Source of the DNA: Anthopleura xanthogrammica
Taxonomy: Eukaryota; Cnidaria; Anthozoa; Actiniaria; Actiniidae
Length of the DNA: 64,000 nt
Assembly (NCBI GenBank): GCA_964019055.1
Contig: OZ025211.1
Span: forward strand, 16,118,716-16,182,715
Direction of reading: 5' to 3'
Shown: positions 22,287-33,711 of the stretch, one piece after another
How positions within the stretch are numbered: the first letter of the stretch is position 1
Layout: the number at the start of each line of letters is the position of its first letter
The notes under the pieces: generated by a model
What the model saw: only the letters and a program-made list of their open reading frames with translations
The model's database searches: none
Told to the model about the DNA's origin: nothing
Program-made: the position numbers and the translations under genes

Positions 22287-25200
22287 TTAGCGTCCTTTGG
22301 ACGATAGGATTTTGTACAATTTTCCTGGTTTGACCTCTTTATAAATTACCCGGACTTGGTCCACATCAAAGTTACAAGACTTAAAAACATTATAAACCTT
22401 TTTTCTTTGGTTAAAGATGGATGAGTGGTTGCCACTCTCCCCCCCTGGCCTTCTCATCTTCACAGTTCTTTCTTCCAACTTCCCATATGATCTTTACGTC
22501 CTCCAAACAGTCCACATTTCTTGGGATGTGTAAATTGACCAGCCATTCATGTATATTTTGGTTGGCACATCTGTATTGTTCAAATACATTGACTGTTTCA
22601 TTGTCAAATGGAACAGGTTGTGGCATGGACAATGGTTGTGGAATGGAAAATGGTTGTGGAATGGACAATGGTTGTGGAATGGACAATGGTTGTGAAATGG
22701 ACAATGGTTGTGAAATGGACAATGGTTGTGAAATGGACAATGGTTGTGAAATGGACAATGGTTGTGGAATGGACAATGGTTGTGGCATGGACAATGGTTG
22801 TGGAATGGACAATGGTTGTGGCATGGACAATGGTTGTGAAATGGACAATGGTTGTGAAATGGACAATGGTTGTGGCATGGACAATGGTTGTGGCATGGAC
22901 AATGGTTGTGGCATGGACAATGGTTGTGGCATGGACAATGGTTGTGGCATGGACAATGGTTGTGGCATGGACAATGGTTGTGGTATGGACAATGGTTGTG
23001 GCATGGGCAATGGTTGTGGCATGGACAATGGTTGTGGCTGTGGTTGTGATGATAAAGATAGTGACGGCAGTGATTGTGATGATAAAGATAGTGACGGCAG
23101 TGATTGTGATGATAAAGATAGTGACGGCAGTGATTGTGATGTAGATGTAGATGTAGATGTAGATGTAGATGTAGATGTAGATGTAGATGTAGATGTAGAT
23201 GTAGATGTAGATGTTGTGGGTTTTTGAAACATGCTAATGAAAAGTGATTACCAGTGGGCAATTTGCCAAGCTACATGTTGTGTGTCTGCAAGGTTGGTGT
23301 GTTCTGGTAATTTGGGAATATTTGTGCTGAAGTGTTCAAGTTTGGATGAGATGTCATGAAGTGCATTGAGAATGCCATGTTGTGTTGAAGATGAAGGTGA
23401 AGATAATGAAGGCAGGATTGGCAGGTGGCATGGAGCATGTGCTTGCTGTGGGAAAAAAATGGAATTCATGGAATGATAATTATTGTTGGTGATGGATGAG
23501 ACGGTTAATGGTTCAGATGACATGTGATGCTTGACTTCAGCAATATCTTGCCTTGCTGCCAGTTTCTTTAGGTAAGGAAGGAAGATACAGTCCTAGGTAA
23601 AATTGAGAAATGGATTAAAAATGGCAATGCTAGTGCTTCTTTAAATTTAGTATAAATTAATACTCACCTCCTCCTCGTCATCATCACTGCTGGCCTGTTC
23701 TCCATCATTACTGGAATCATCAGTATCCTTCAATTAATAAGAAAATAATCAGCATTGAATTGTTGAACCAAATACAATACCCAGTAATAGCCTTCAGCCA
23801 TGTATAAATTATTTATAATCTGTGCTAAGGATTTATTTAGATGGTATATATTTTATATATATAAGTATATATTTTTAGAGATGATTTAAAAATTTCATTA
23901 CAATACCTAGGATGTGTTACTGATGATGAACATGCACTTCATAGCAAATAAAATTCAGTGGTTTCAACTATACTGAGTAACTATTTCAATATGAAATAAT
24001 TTGCAAATCAATTGATTTTTTTAAATTGCTGAATAACAAAAATTTATAAATTCGAAGCAGTGCATGTTCCTATATGATGAAAACATTCTCGGAGTTGTAG
24101 ATGAAAGGTCCCCTATGGCTAACTTGTGGCTTTTATTGTTAATGATTCATGGCATTCTTAAGGCATTACTATATCTATATTGTGTTACTATGTTGTGTTA
24201 CAACATCATTGTATTAAAGTAGAATGCAAGGTCATGTCGAAGTAGCAATCTGTCATTCAGAATAAGAAATGCAAGTTGTTGAAAGTAACAGAGTACATAT
24301 CTTGACAAGCCATCAATTATTATTGAGTTCGATTGAAATTCATTTTCAAAAGCAAACACAAATTTCTTCGGTTCATGTGGCTGCAATCCATGAGTTGAAA
24401 AAAACATCCTTAAGAACATGACTTATAGCTGATTGCAAATGATTTATTTTGATTCTCTAGTGCATCATATCTTCAAGAATGTTTATACCATGTTACAAAG
24501 ACACAAATGCTTGTTTTATATGGCTTTTATACAATATTTTTCTGAAAATTCGTCCGTCTCTCATTCAATTAAATGGGCTACATTTATTGTTGTTAAAGCA
24601 CATACTTTGCGTATAATTTTTGACAGGGTTTCAAATTTTGCAAATCAAATGCCAATTACAAGCAATCATGCCAGCTACTGGCAATCAAAACCTGTGACAA
24701 GCATTTGAATTACTACAGTGTTCTTACTTGATCTTCAGAGGAAGATGTAATTTCTGGATCTTCTTCTGGTTCTTCTGGATCTTCAACTGGATCCTGAAAT
24801 AATGTTGGTTAGTTTCTATTTTCTAGAAATATTCTACAGAATAAATGTATTTTAAAAGGGACTTTTTTTTGGTCTGGCTTCAATGACTGGCTATATGAAT
24901 AAATCCATACTGTATGTGTTTTCCTATACTCTGTGACACAGAAACGGAAGCGAATCGTGAATAACGGAATTTAACAAATTCCAGAGGGTTTAACCTCAAC
25001 AGTTGGTCACACTGTTATGAGACACACGTTTTTAATCGAGGATTTCACCATTATTAGCTAAAGCTAGATCAAACGAAGTAAAAGAATAATAAGCCCAAGC
25101 TTAACTGGTTCAGTGGTAGTCAATAATTTAAATCTAAATTCAAGATATCGAGGCGAAAGAAGCTAAACGAAAAGGCCCCAACTTACGAACAAAATTGGTC

Positions 25201-25547
25201 AGCCTTTAGGAATATATTATAGTTTTTTGTCATTTTTTAAACTATTAAGCTTACTCTTATATTGTCGAGTCCCATTAGGATATCTGTACACACAACTTAA
25301 CGAGTAAAGCTTATAAGTTTTGATACTTGTGCTTGCGTTTGTCCTTGCATAGTGAAAACGATATTCCTGCTTGTGTTTTGTGCGTGCGACTGTCCTTGCG
25401 TCGCTAGTGAAAACCAGGCTTAACTACGCCATTAGTAAGTCGTTGTCACACTCTTCTTGTTGAAAATATTGAGCCGAATTTACTTACATGTGCTCTCCCT
25501 CTCAGTGGCCTTGAAGGAATTCCGGACGTTGGATTATCATTACCCAT
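22287..25547 (-). CDS. Five-exon gene: acidic exons plus (QPLS[MI]P)n repeat exon
   Basis: Exon 1 starts at ATG 25547 (MGNDNPTSGIPS..., to 25488). Exons 2 (24728-24793, Asp/Glu/Pro-rich) and 3 (23668-23727, Asp/Ser/Glu-rich) follow in phase 0. Exon 4 begins at 23592 with CIFLPYLKKLAARQ and continues in one frame to 22411. It contains one in-frame TAA at 23248-23250, then a (ST)n run, three SLPSLSLSSQ repeats, about 24 hexapeptides of QPLSMP/QPLSIP type, and a non-repetitive end with NVFEQYRCANQNIHEWLVN. Just beyond the stop at 22411, an overlapping frame to 22287 (KVYNVFKSCNFDVDQVRV) also looks protein-like, suggesting a frameshift near 22430. Family unknown. The stop may be a real lesion, or the ends of an 18-nt GT-AG stretch that is too short for a normal intron. 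Confidence 0.6.
22612..23040. repeat. 18-bp minisatellite, about 24 copies, open on both strands
   Basis: Unit ATGGACAATGGTTGTGG plus one base, with A/C/T variants at one site. Three 30-bp units (GTGATGATAAAGATAGTGAC) at about 23045-23134 and a GATGTA array at 23134-23212 follow. Because all periods are multiples of three, long ORFs occur on both strands; only the minus-strand Gln-Pro-Leu-Ser frame joins non-repetitive coding sequence. Confidence 0.95.
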
Positions 25548-25549
25548 TG

Positions 25550-26300
25550 TAAAGCTCGTGGTAAATTATGAAATGCAGATACTAATGCGAACGAGCTGAT
25601 GCGAACGAGTAACATGCACACTGTGCCTCCTGGCCTTCACTGTAGATTGTAGGAAACTGACGTCACTGGTAGGAATTGTAGGATTCCTACAGTCCATATA
25701 TGGCAGTGCAGAGAAGAGACATATTTTTATTTTTGATATCGAGATGCGTCCGCTAATAAAAAATATAATAAAAACAGTATTTACCCAGCCAAATCAGGAC
25801 TTTACACTAAAGTGTGTTAATGCCTGGGTCGACTATGAACAATTACGTCATCTATTAAGGTTTTGGACCCCCCCCCCCCCCCCCCGCTCTTAAACTATTC
25901 ATGTAGGCCCGTGAAGAGGATTAAGCTGCCGATGCACGCTGCAAATACGCGCTGCCAATGCAATTAATTTCCATTTTTTTCTATTTCGTTGCCTGCGCGA
26001 GACACAATAGCCAATGTGCATGAGCTCGAAATTCTAGCACAAAGCATGATGGGAAAGTGAGTTCTTAAAATTCATCTAAAAATTCATCTAAAAATCATCT
26101 AAAATTCATCTAAAATTCTTCTAAAAATTCATCTGATAATTTTACTCCGACATATTTTATGGAAATAAAAGGATTTCAGCAGACGAAAATAACAGAGTTT
26201 TTTTCTGATAGTTCCTTTGGTTTCCCTGTTACATTTTTAAAGAACTCACTTTCCCAGCCGGAGTGCTTCGTGAGCTTTGATGCACATTGCCTATTTAAGC
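25550..26300. other. No gene supported; possible promoter region of the minus-strand gene
   Basis: This stretch lies upstream of the start codon at 25547. It contains a 19-nt poly-C run (about 25869-25888) and an ATTCATCTAAAA repeat (about 26068-26135). No coding signal was seen. Confidence 0.45.
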
Positions 26301-26301
26301 A

Positions 26302-26459
26302 CAGGGGCGGATCCAGGATTTTGTTCAGGGAGGGGTGCAGGGGACAAAGTCAGGGGGTGCATCCCTTAGAATCAAGAAAGAAAACATAAAAATAGGGGGG
26401 CAAAGTTGCTCCGAGAGGGGGTGCGCACCCCCTGCACCCCTCCCCTGGATCCGCCACTG
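26302..26459. mobile_element. 158-bp hAT-like MITE
   Basis: Terminal inverted repeats CAGGGGCGGATCCAGG and CCTGGATCCGCCACTG enclose a G-rich then C-rich interior that folds back on itself. The CAG-GGCGGATCCAG terminus is a common form in non-autonomous hAT-type elements (established pattern, recalled). No clear 8-bp target duplication is visible. Confidence 0.6.
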
Positions 26460-26599
26460 AACCGTGTATCAAAGAATATAATAAATAATAAAAAAAGACC
26501 CAAAGAAAAAAAATAATCCTTGATCCGCCCTTGAAATATTCATGTAGAGGATTACGTGACCTCGAGCAAATCGTCACTCGCGGGTCGCAGTACGGGTCG

Positions 26600-26978
26600 C
26601 AGTACCTCAGTAGAGTGGTTTCAAACAGTCCATGAGGGGGATCGGGTTTTCCTGGTGTTTCATTCTGAAATTGTCATAAAACATGATGTAACTAGTCAAT
26701 GTGAAATGTGGTATAAAATATAATGCTGGCTGGAAAACAAAATTTGGACGTCTGGGAATAGGCCAATCCTAATAGCTAATATTTAATACTTGTAATCTTA
26801 ATACAAGATTATTTACCTGGTTGTTTCCTGGCAGAGATTGATTAATCCCCGGCGGCCCCATTGTTGGCACTGGCACTGACACTGGTACTGACACTGGTGC
26901 TGGTGCTGGTACACTGGTACACTGGTACACTGATACTGCTGATACTGGCTGATACTGTCCGTGGGCCATATCAGACAT
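26600..26978 (-). CDS. Two exon-like segments of uncertain gene
   Basis: A segment from ATG 26978 to a GTAAAT donor at about 26816 encodes a Val/Ser/Pro-rich repeat (VPVSVP type, from an ACTGGT array) ending LPGNNQ. A following segment with a CAG acceptor at about 26664 reads NETPGKPDPPHGLFETT in phase 0. They could be 3' exons of the SWIM-domain gene at 27327, but the phase does not join cleanly. Low-complexity sequence limits confidence. Confidence 0.3.
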
Positions 26979-27916
26979 GTGTTAGAGGCTGCTTGGGTAT
27001 TCTGTTTATCAATTACAATTCAAAGTTAAGATACCTAACACATTTTAAATTAAAGTAAATTAAAGGCGTGTCTTCCTGTAGCATTACGATCTAATTGTGC
27101 AACATGCCAGTTTTGTCTTTCTTGGTGTTAAGCCGATTTATCTTATCTTGGGCTCGATTTTTTTTTACTTCGAGGTATTGTTTCTTTCCTTATACCTCCT
27201 CATGCAGGTGTATTGCAACACCAAGATAGAAACCTAAATTTCAAAATGCATCATGTCTACTCTATGGGTGGATACGTCTTGATGGGCAGTAAATGAACAC
27301 GGGACTGTAATTTTTTTGTATATTACCTGTTGATTTTGCCATGTATCGCTCTTAGGTGCAGATGGGCGGGTCGCTGCTGACGTCTTTAATTGTTGCAGCC
27401 TGTCATCATACGACTCGGGCGTTGTACGGGCAGCATTTGTTCGTTTTCTACGACTTCCTTTTTTCCCTGCAGAAACGGGACCACTCTGAAGGGCTATGTT
27501 GGTTAAATTAACCCCTCGTCCTGTCTTGTTGAAAAATTCCAGGAATTCCTTCAAGACACCTCTTTTCTCTGCAACAGCAATGACGTGTTCGCAGATGCCT
27601 GTCCCTTGGTTCGGACACGAGGAATCACATTTAATTGATCGCCCCTTGCCTGGTTCAACGATGTGAATCTTGTTGTTCATTCCTGCAACAATGTAGGAGT
27701 TGTCCATAGCGCCAGGTTTAGGGATAACCAGCCCATCACTTGACAGCAGTTCCTCTGCCCTTTGGAACATATCAGAAACTATTAGCCATTTCGAAATTGC
27801 GCAGGGGCTTGGGAACTAGGGATCGATTGCGTTGCATTGTGGGGCTGTTTTGGAGGACGCCATTTCGAAGTTATCTTGTAGTTTATAGTAAAACTAAACG
27901 AACTGTCCGCGTAATA

Positions 27917-29503
27917 ATGGGAAAATTTAGTTGTTGTGTGCCAGGTTGTAATAACAACTGGAGGAACGCTCCACAGATGAAGTTCCACACACTTCCAGTT
28001 GATCAGAAAGTTCGTAACACGTATATAAAGTTAATACGAAACGCTAGTTTGAAGGTGGAAGCTCAGAACACTAGAATTTGTGGAGCACATTTTCTTGATG
28101 GAGAAAGAATGTGTAGAACCCAACTGCCTACAATATTTCCTTGGACACCGACTCCAGTAAAGCGTCGTGTAATAGAAAAACATGATTTACCAACCAAGAC
28201 GAAGAAAAGACTAATCATGCAGCAAGAGGAAAAAGAAGCAGAAATGAACAGTGAAGTTATAATTGAATTCACCCAACCTCAAGCAGATACAGATATCATT
28301 CAAACTGATTTACTTGATTCGAATGTTGATCTAGAGTCTGAAACAGGTTATCAACACGAAAGAATAGCTGGAAATAGGATAAATAACGACGAGCTCGAAT
28401 TGAACTCCTTGCAACAAACTTCAACAGATAGCTCAAACAATGATCAATTTGGGATATTTCCAGCTGAAAATAAGATTGAAAACGAAGTGGAAGATCTTAA
28501 AGAAGAGTTACGTTTGCTAAAGAGAGAGTTATCAGAAATGCGATGTGCGATTAACATTAACAACAAGAAACCAAAGTTTGATATCGATGAGTACAAAAAC
28601 AGTGATGAAGATATTTCTTTCTTTACTGGTTTTCCAAACTATGATACAATGGTATTTTGCTTTGATTTACTCAAAGGCAAAGCTAATAACCTAAGTTATG
28701 GTAACAAAATCAGGACTGCTATTGATTTAACCACACGTAAGCCTGGGGTAAAACGAAAGTTAAACACATGGCAAGAGTTTACAATGGTGGTAATGAGGTT
28801 GAGACTTGGTTCATTTGAGAAAGATCTAGCAGAAAGATTTAGGATATCAGTACCCACTGTATCTACTATCTGTAGAACTTGGATAAAGTTCATGAGAAAG
28901 GAATTAGAGCCTATCTGTATCCATTGGCCTTCAAAAGAGCAAATTCACTTTTATATGCCTCCTGTTTTTAAAACATTTTATCCTGATCTGGTCTCAATAA
29001 TAGACTGCACGGAACTTCAGATGGAGTCTCCCTCCAGCTTAGACAAGAAGTCTCTTTGTTATTCAAGCTACAAGTCTAGGCCAACAATGAAGGTTTTGAT
29101 AGGTATAACCCCTAATGGTGTAGTCTCATTCTGTAGCGATCTATACTGTGGATCTATCAGTGATAATGAAATTGTTAACAAATCTGGCTTCTTGACACAC
29201 ATAAATAGAGGAGATCTGGTCATGGCTGATAAGGGGTTCACGATACAAGATGAACTAGCCACTGTGGGTGCACGGCTAGCCTTACCTCACTTCTTGAAAG
29301 GAAAGGGACAATTTACAAAGCAGGAATCAGAGCATAACAAGAAGATAGCCAGTCTTAGAATACATGTAGAACGTTATATGGAGAGACTGAAAAACTGGCA
29401 TTTCTTTGACCGTCCAGTTCCAATTACTCAATCAGATATTGCTTCAGATGCATGGGTTGTAATAGTTTGTTTTTCAAATTTTCTCCCACCAATGGTTAGT
29501 TAA
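27917..29503 (+). CDS. THAP-domain DDE transposase (528 residues)
   Basis: The ATG at 27917 gives a THAP zinc finger at residues ~5-80 (CCVPGC, FHTLP, CGAHF, and a final Pro-containing segment), matching the C2CH fold that binds DNA. A coiled-coil segment (EDLKEELRLLKRELSEM, about residues 192-208) follows. The catalytic region resembles the DDE_Tnp_4 family: Asp in SIIDCTE (about 363), Asp in VMADKGF (about 438) and Glu in HVERYMERLK (about 485), preceded by a helix-turn-helix-like stretch (VPTVSTICRTW). The reading frame extends upstream to 27740 across the TIR, but the start at the THAP domain is preferred because the family starts there. No intron is needed. Confidence 0.88.
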   Translation: MGKFSCCVPGCNNNWRNAPQMKFHTLPVDQKVRNTYIKLIRNASLKVEAQNTRICGAHFLDGERMCRTQLPTIFPWTPTPVKRRVIEKHDLPTKTKKRLIMQQEEKEAEMNSEVIIEFTQPQADTDIIQTDLLDSNVDLESETGYQHERIAGNRINNDELELNSLQQTSTDSSNNDQFGIFPAENKIENEVEDLKEELRLLKRELSEMRCAININNKKPKFDIDEYKNSDEDISFFTGFPNYDTMVFCFDLLKGKANNLSYGNKIRTAIDLTTRKPGVKRKLNTWQEFTMVVMRLRLGSFEKDLAERFRISVPTVSTICRTWIKFMRKELEPICIHWPSKEQIHFYMPPVFKTFYPDLVSIIDCTELQMESPSSLDKKSLCYSSYKSRPTMKVLIGITPNGVVSFCSDLYCGSISDNEIVNKSGFLTHINRGDLVMADKGFTIQDELATVGARLALPHFLKGKGQFTKQESEHNKKIASLRIHVERYMERLKNWHFFDRPVPITQSDIASDAWVVIVCFSNFLPPMVS

Positions 29504-30225
29504 AGACTGATGTTAATTCTTGGTTTTCACATGACATCATGGTGGCCATGTTGGTGTACCTCTAACAAAATATTTCTCATAAGCTTCTATTGCTAGGTAC
29601 ACCAACACGTACACTAAGTCTTTGTCATTAAATTTTTATTCCTATAGGAATGACAGAAAAAACAAGAATAGTGGCTTATTTCTGAAATACACTACATGTA
29701 GCACTGTTATGAGATCAAGGAAAACAATTTATTCAATATTGAAACATTATAATATTGATATATATATAATATCAAAGCTTAAAGAAGTATTGTTGCTTGT
29801 CATAAGAATTATATTATAAAATATTAAGTAAATAAACCATTAATAAATATTTTTCAGACATGGCTCAGCATCACTAATTAACTAGTACTTGCTTTCCTAT
29901 GAATTAATAGGGTAACTTAGAATGGGTGACAAAATTACCTTTCAATTTCATCGAACCAGAATTATAACTTAGAATGGGTAAAAAAATTACCTTTCAATTT
30001 CATCGAACCAGAATTATAACTTATATAGAATGGGTAAAAAAATTACCTTTCAATTTCATCGAACCAGAATTATAACTTAGAATGGGTAAAAAAATTACCT
30101 TTCAATTTCATCGAACCAGAATTATAACTTAGAATGGGTAAAAAAATTACCTTTTATCGAATATTGAAGCTTATTCTTCTTTAATTACTAATGTAATCTG
30201 AAATTATTGAATTTAATTACTGAAA
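29504..30225. other. Inter-gene space of the ISL2EU element with a ~54-bp minisatellite
   Basis: Between the two convergent stop codons lies a tandem array of four full and one partial copies (about 29917-30153) of a ~54-bp unit containing AATGGGTAAAAAAATTACC and TTCATCGAACCAGAATTATAAC. One copy carries a 4-bp insertion. The remainder is AT-rich. Both genes probably terminate in this region. Confidence 0.8.
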
Positions 30226-32152
30226 TTAAGATGACCTAGGAAATGGAAGGAGCTTGTTCCATCTTACATTGCCATGAAGAATTCTTGGATAAACAATCTC
30301 AGGAAATATGTTTTCAAAATAGAATTGCTCCAGTTTTGGCAGTACTTCATTCCAGAAAGAAGAGTCAAATAAAATAAGATCAGTGTATATTTCAACTCCA
30401 TTTGAAACAACAAAATGACAAACTGTTTGTTTGCTACAAAACAGCTGTTGTTGAATCTGGTAAAAATATTGATGCGACTTATTGATAACAAGTTCAGTTC
30501 CATATTTCTTAAAAATTCCCAATCGGCACACAGCATCTTTGAGTAGCTCGTCATCTTTCAGTACAATCTTCTTGATCTCAACAAGGTGGTTTTCTTCTGT
30601 AATACCATCAGGTGAAGCCCCAAGGAAAGGATGACTTTGAGATATAAGGAATCCTGATTTTCTAACTTCATGGCCAGTTTCTTTTTCAAATTGCTTCAGA
30701 ATCTTGGGTTCCCATTCTATGCCCTCTTTCATAGCTTTTGTCTGGACAGCTGGATTGTATGACAAAACCTCTGCTATTGCTTTTGTAGGACTGGTGGTAG
30801 GCTTGAGTAAACACCTCTTGCACTTAGAAGCAGTTATTCTTGGCTGACGCACATCATACCACACTCTAGTTTTATGCTGCTCACAAGTATCTTCTGAAAT
30901 AGCTTTAGCATCAGTTGCAGAATCAAATAATCGTTGCTTGGTTCTTAATGCCCTTTCAGCAATGTCATCCAAAGAAAGTGGGCAATGTTTCATTGGAGAA
31001 ACAATGTCCCATTTTGATTTCTGAGGCTCTTCTACTAACTTTGTTTCTTGTACTGTGGCTTGTGCAGGAAGGCTGTGAGGCATAATATAACTAAGCCCCA
31101 TTTTTTTCCCAGTTTTCTTTTCAACTTCTTTTGCTCTTTCGAATATAGCATTTAGGTCTTGATCTTGGTTTCTTTGATGAGGGGCTCTGACATCCTGTTG
31201 AGTTTCACTTGTTTTGTAGTTCGCTTTCTTCTTTCCCCAAACATGTTTTTCAAACTTCAAAGTTTGAATAGGGGCAGATTCAATTTGTCTCTTACGAGGC
31301 ACACTCCATTTACATGGCTTTGAAGTGCAAGCTATGCCATCAGCTCTTGTGACACTATCAGGCTGACACATATCTTCAATGGCAAACAATGTGGCAGCTA
31401 AATGGTTACACCGACCATCAACTCCTGCTGGACAGGAACAGTATGCTTTGCAGATGTCTGAGTTTAACTTAACAATTATTCTCACTCCATGTACTGGACC
31501 AGACTTGCTGTAAGAAGGCATCACTTTGCTCTTGATGTAAAATAAATTGTTTTCTGCCTTACTATAAATTCCTAAAACCTTTCCTGATTTAAAAAAGTTG
31601 TACCCTTTCACGATTGGTTTCTCTATTGACAGTTGCTTTTTAAATTCAACATCTTCAATTAGATATTTCCAGATTTGGGAATATCCGATTTTCGGGAGCT
31701 CAGGGATTCCCACTTTAAATCCTTCTACAGGAAAGGTTTCGTCTGTTAGAGGACTCAGTTCTTCTTCGATGCCCAGACTGATCCTCTTCTTTAGGATATT
31801 TACTCCTCCATCAGGATCAACGATGTTGTTCGCTAGGCCGTTGTTTGTATAGTCATTCACCCTAAAAATTAAGAATTACCTATGTTAGAAATTCCCTTTA
31901 TATCTTATGGCGTAAGGTAAGAAAGACAAGACATGTAAGCTTTAGTACTAACCTCTTTATCAAGTCATCTCGCTTGCCTGACACTTTTGCACCTCTACAG
32001 GCAAGCCAGCGTTTCAAAATTACCACAGTACAATGTTCGGGTGGTTTTACGAGTGCTGCACCGGGAACATCGTTTTCATTAAGCTTAAAATCATCGCTAA
32101 TATTGTTTAAATCCTTCGAAGTATCGCTACACGTATCATCAACAGACGCCAT
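30226..32152 (-). CDS. SAP-SWIM-YqaJ nuclease protein of the ISL2EU element (two exons)
   Basis: Exon 1 runs from ATG 32152 to a GTTAGT donor after 31953; exon 2 runs 31861-30226. Phases match (2). Exon 1 encodes a SAP-type motif ([19 protein letters not shown], about residues 47-66). Exon 2 contains a SWIM zinc finger ([16 protein letters not shown]) and, in its last third, a YqaJ/lambda-exonuclease-like core: Glu in GIEWEPKIL, Asp in FLGASPDGI, and the E-x-K pair in LVEIKKIV. About 611 residues. Expected role: DNA end-processing nuclease that accompanies the transposase. ATG lies only ~2 bp inside the TIR boundary on this side. Confidence 0.85.
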
Positions 32153-32707
32153 TTTGAAATGGCGTCCTCCAAAACAGCCCCACAATGCAACGCGATCGAT
32201 CCCTAGTTCCCAAGCCCCTGCGCAATTTCGAAATGGCTAATTGCATATGGGATCGTTTGGATTGAGCAATCTGCTGCTGATACGGACATATTGCTGGAAG
32301 TGGCGGCAACATTATCCGAGGAAATAGTTGTGGTAGATGTACATGATTGATCATGATCAGCATCACTGACTGTTGCCGCGTCGTACTTTTTAAGGTGGTC
32401 TTCGCGCTGCTTAATGGACATTTGCGCCCATTTTCTATCAGAAAGTTGATACTGCTTAAAACTTTCTCTTATGTTGAATGGACCTTTTCCAATCAAAGCA
32501 CGCATCTCGTTCCTTTTCTGGCTTTCGATAAGATCCAAAATCTTATCAACAAAGACGTGTGGATTGCACTTGTCAAAGTGAAGATGGTGCTTTGCCATAA
32601 AATTGCCTGCTTCGGTATCATTTATTGTATACCTCATTGGAGGACTACCTAGTCCGGCGTCGGTCCTAACTGGGGCAAGCATCGAAGTTTTCATATCTGT
32701 CGCCTGG

Positions 32708-33711
32708 GAAATTAACAAAATAAATAACAATAAACAAACAGACGAACGAACAAACGAGTAGGAAGGAAGATCACAATAATAATAACGGTGATGCTGATAA
32801 TCAAAGTATTATCAGCCGGACACCTGATGATATCAGCAATGCTGAAGGGGCAATTCCTGGCTAAATAAAAAATGAATGAATGAAAGAATGAAAGAATGAA
32901 AGAATGAAAGAATGAAAGAATGAATGAAAAAATGAAAGAATGAATGAATGAATAAATGAATGAATGAATGAAAGAACGAAAGAATGAAAGAATAAAAGAA
33001 CGAAAGAATGAAAGAATGAAAGAACGAAAGAATGAAAGTTTGACAGTCCACGGCGGGAGGTCTGTGTTAAAGAAACCAGGCACGTCAATATGCTTTACCC
33101 GATCGATTCTACAAACTAGTCGTTGATAGTAGTTGACATTTTCATTTCAATTTCTTACAGCTTTATTGATTTTGTTGAATAAGTATTAGTCGCGGCCGAG
33201 AAACGAGGGCCACAAGTTTATCAGTTTGTAACTGTTTCGTGTTAACCCTCAAAGAAAGTCGTATTATTATTATTATCATTATTAGCGACCGAAATTACTC
33301 CAAGGATGATTACAGTTCAAAGGGTTCAAAGGCATCGTAGAAACCATTGAATCAAAATTAATTATGTTGTTTCATGTTTCTCTGCCGCTGTATTTGCAGT
33401 ATTTATCTGAATTTCATAATATGAAAATTATGGTCTACAGTCTGCAGTATGCAGTCTGCGTCTGTCGCACGCCGGTTAAGCGAGGATGCTAGCTTTCTAT
33501 ACTGAACGTTTAAAGTAATACCAAAGACCTGTGTTTATAAGAGTTCGTTTTTCTATTCTTAAAGCTATGTTTAAGCTAACTTAAACTATGTTTAAGTTGT
33601 CGTAGTTGAGAGATAAAAAGGCCCAAGGAAATTTTGTCAGAGCAATTTGAAACCCAAATAACAATAAGCATTCGATAACTCGTTAATTAAGTGATGTCAT
33701 ACTGATGATTA
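32708..33711. other. No gene supported; (GAAT)n repeat and AT-rich sequence
   Basis: A degenerate GAAT/GAAA array occupies 32873-33041 (Phe/Ser/Ile/His ORFs across it are repeat translations). No upstream exon of the interrupted SWIM gene could be recognised here. Confidence 0.6.

Larger units (their letters stand above)
27783..32239. mobile_element. ISL2EU-type DNA transposon, 4.46 kb, apparently complete
   Basis: Terminal inverted repeats of about 86 bp (27783-27868 and 32154-32239) begin TAGCCATTTCGAAATTGCG and differ at only a few sites. AT dinucleotides flank both ends (27781-27782 and 32240-32241), a 2-bp target duplication. Two convergent genes lie inside: a plus-strand THAP-DDE transposase and a minus-strand SAP-SWIM-YqaJ protein. 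A transposase plus YqaJ nuclease pair with a 2-bp duplication is my recollection of the ISL2EU (IS4EU) superfamily. Both frames are open and the TIRs are nearly identical, indicating recent insertion. Confidence 0.8.
27327..32707 (-). pseudogene. SWIM-domain (MULE-family) gene exon split by the ISL2EU insertion
   Basis: One minus-strand exon starts after a CAG acceptor at 32707, runs to 32240, is interrupted by the element, and resumes at 27780 until the GTAATA donor at 27327. Removing the element and one AT copy makes the frame continuous (Ile-Val-Ser-Asp at the junction). The right part matches the middle of the transposase at 37420 in arrangement (GLGSPPMRYTIN versus GLGFPAKPYTQN; IGKGPF versus IGRGEY). 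The left part carries the SWIM-type zinc motif C-x3-C..CEHVIAVAE and a basic tail. The catalytic N-terminal half is not visible upstream, so the copy may be truncated as well as interrupted. Confidence 0.75.

Noticed and set aside
22421..23227. Plus-strand ORF with CGMDNG repeats and an Asp/Val tail, and the HLHLHL / NHCPFH frame
   Set aside because: These are mirror frames of the 18-bp array; only the minus-strand Gln-Pro-Leu-Ser frame continues into non-repetitive coding exons.
26159..26389. Plus-strand 76-residue ORF
   Set aside because: It runs across the hAT-like MITE end and has no splice context or conserved motif.
30264..30554. 96-residue alternative-frame ORF inside the YqaJ gene
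   Set aside because: It overlaps the SWIM-YqaJ frame in a different register and has no independent features.
32712..33088. Minus-strand Phe/Ser/Ile/His-rich ORFs
   Set aside because: They arise from the (GAAT)n array.
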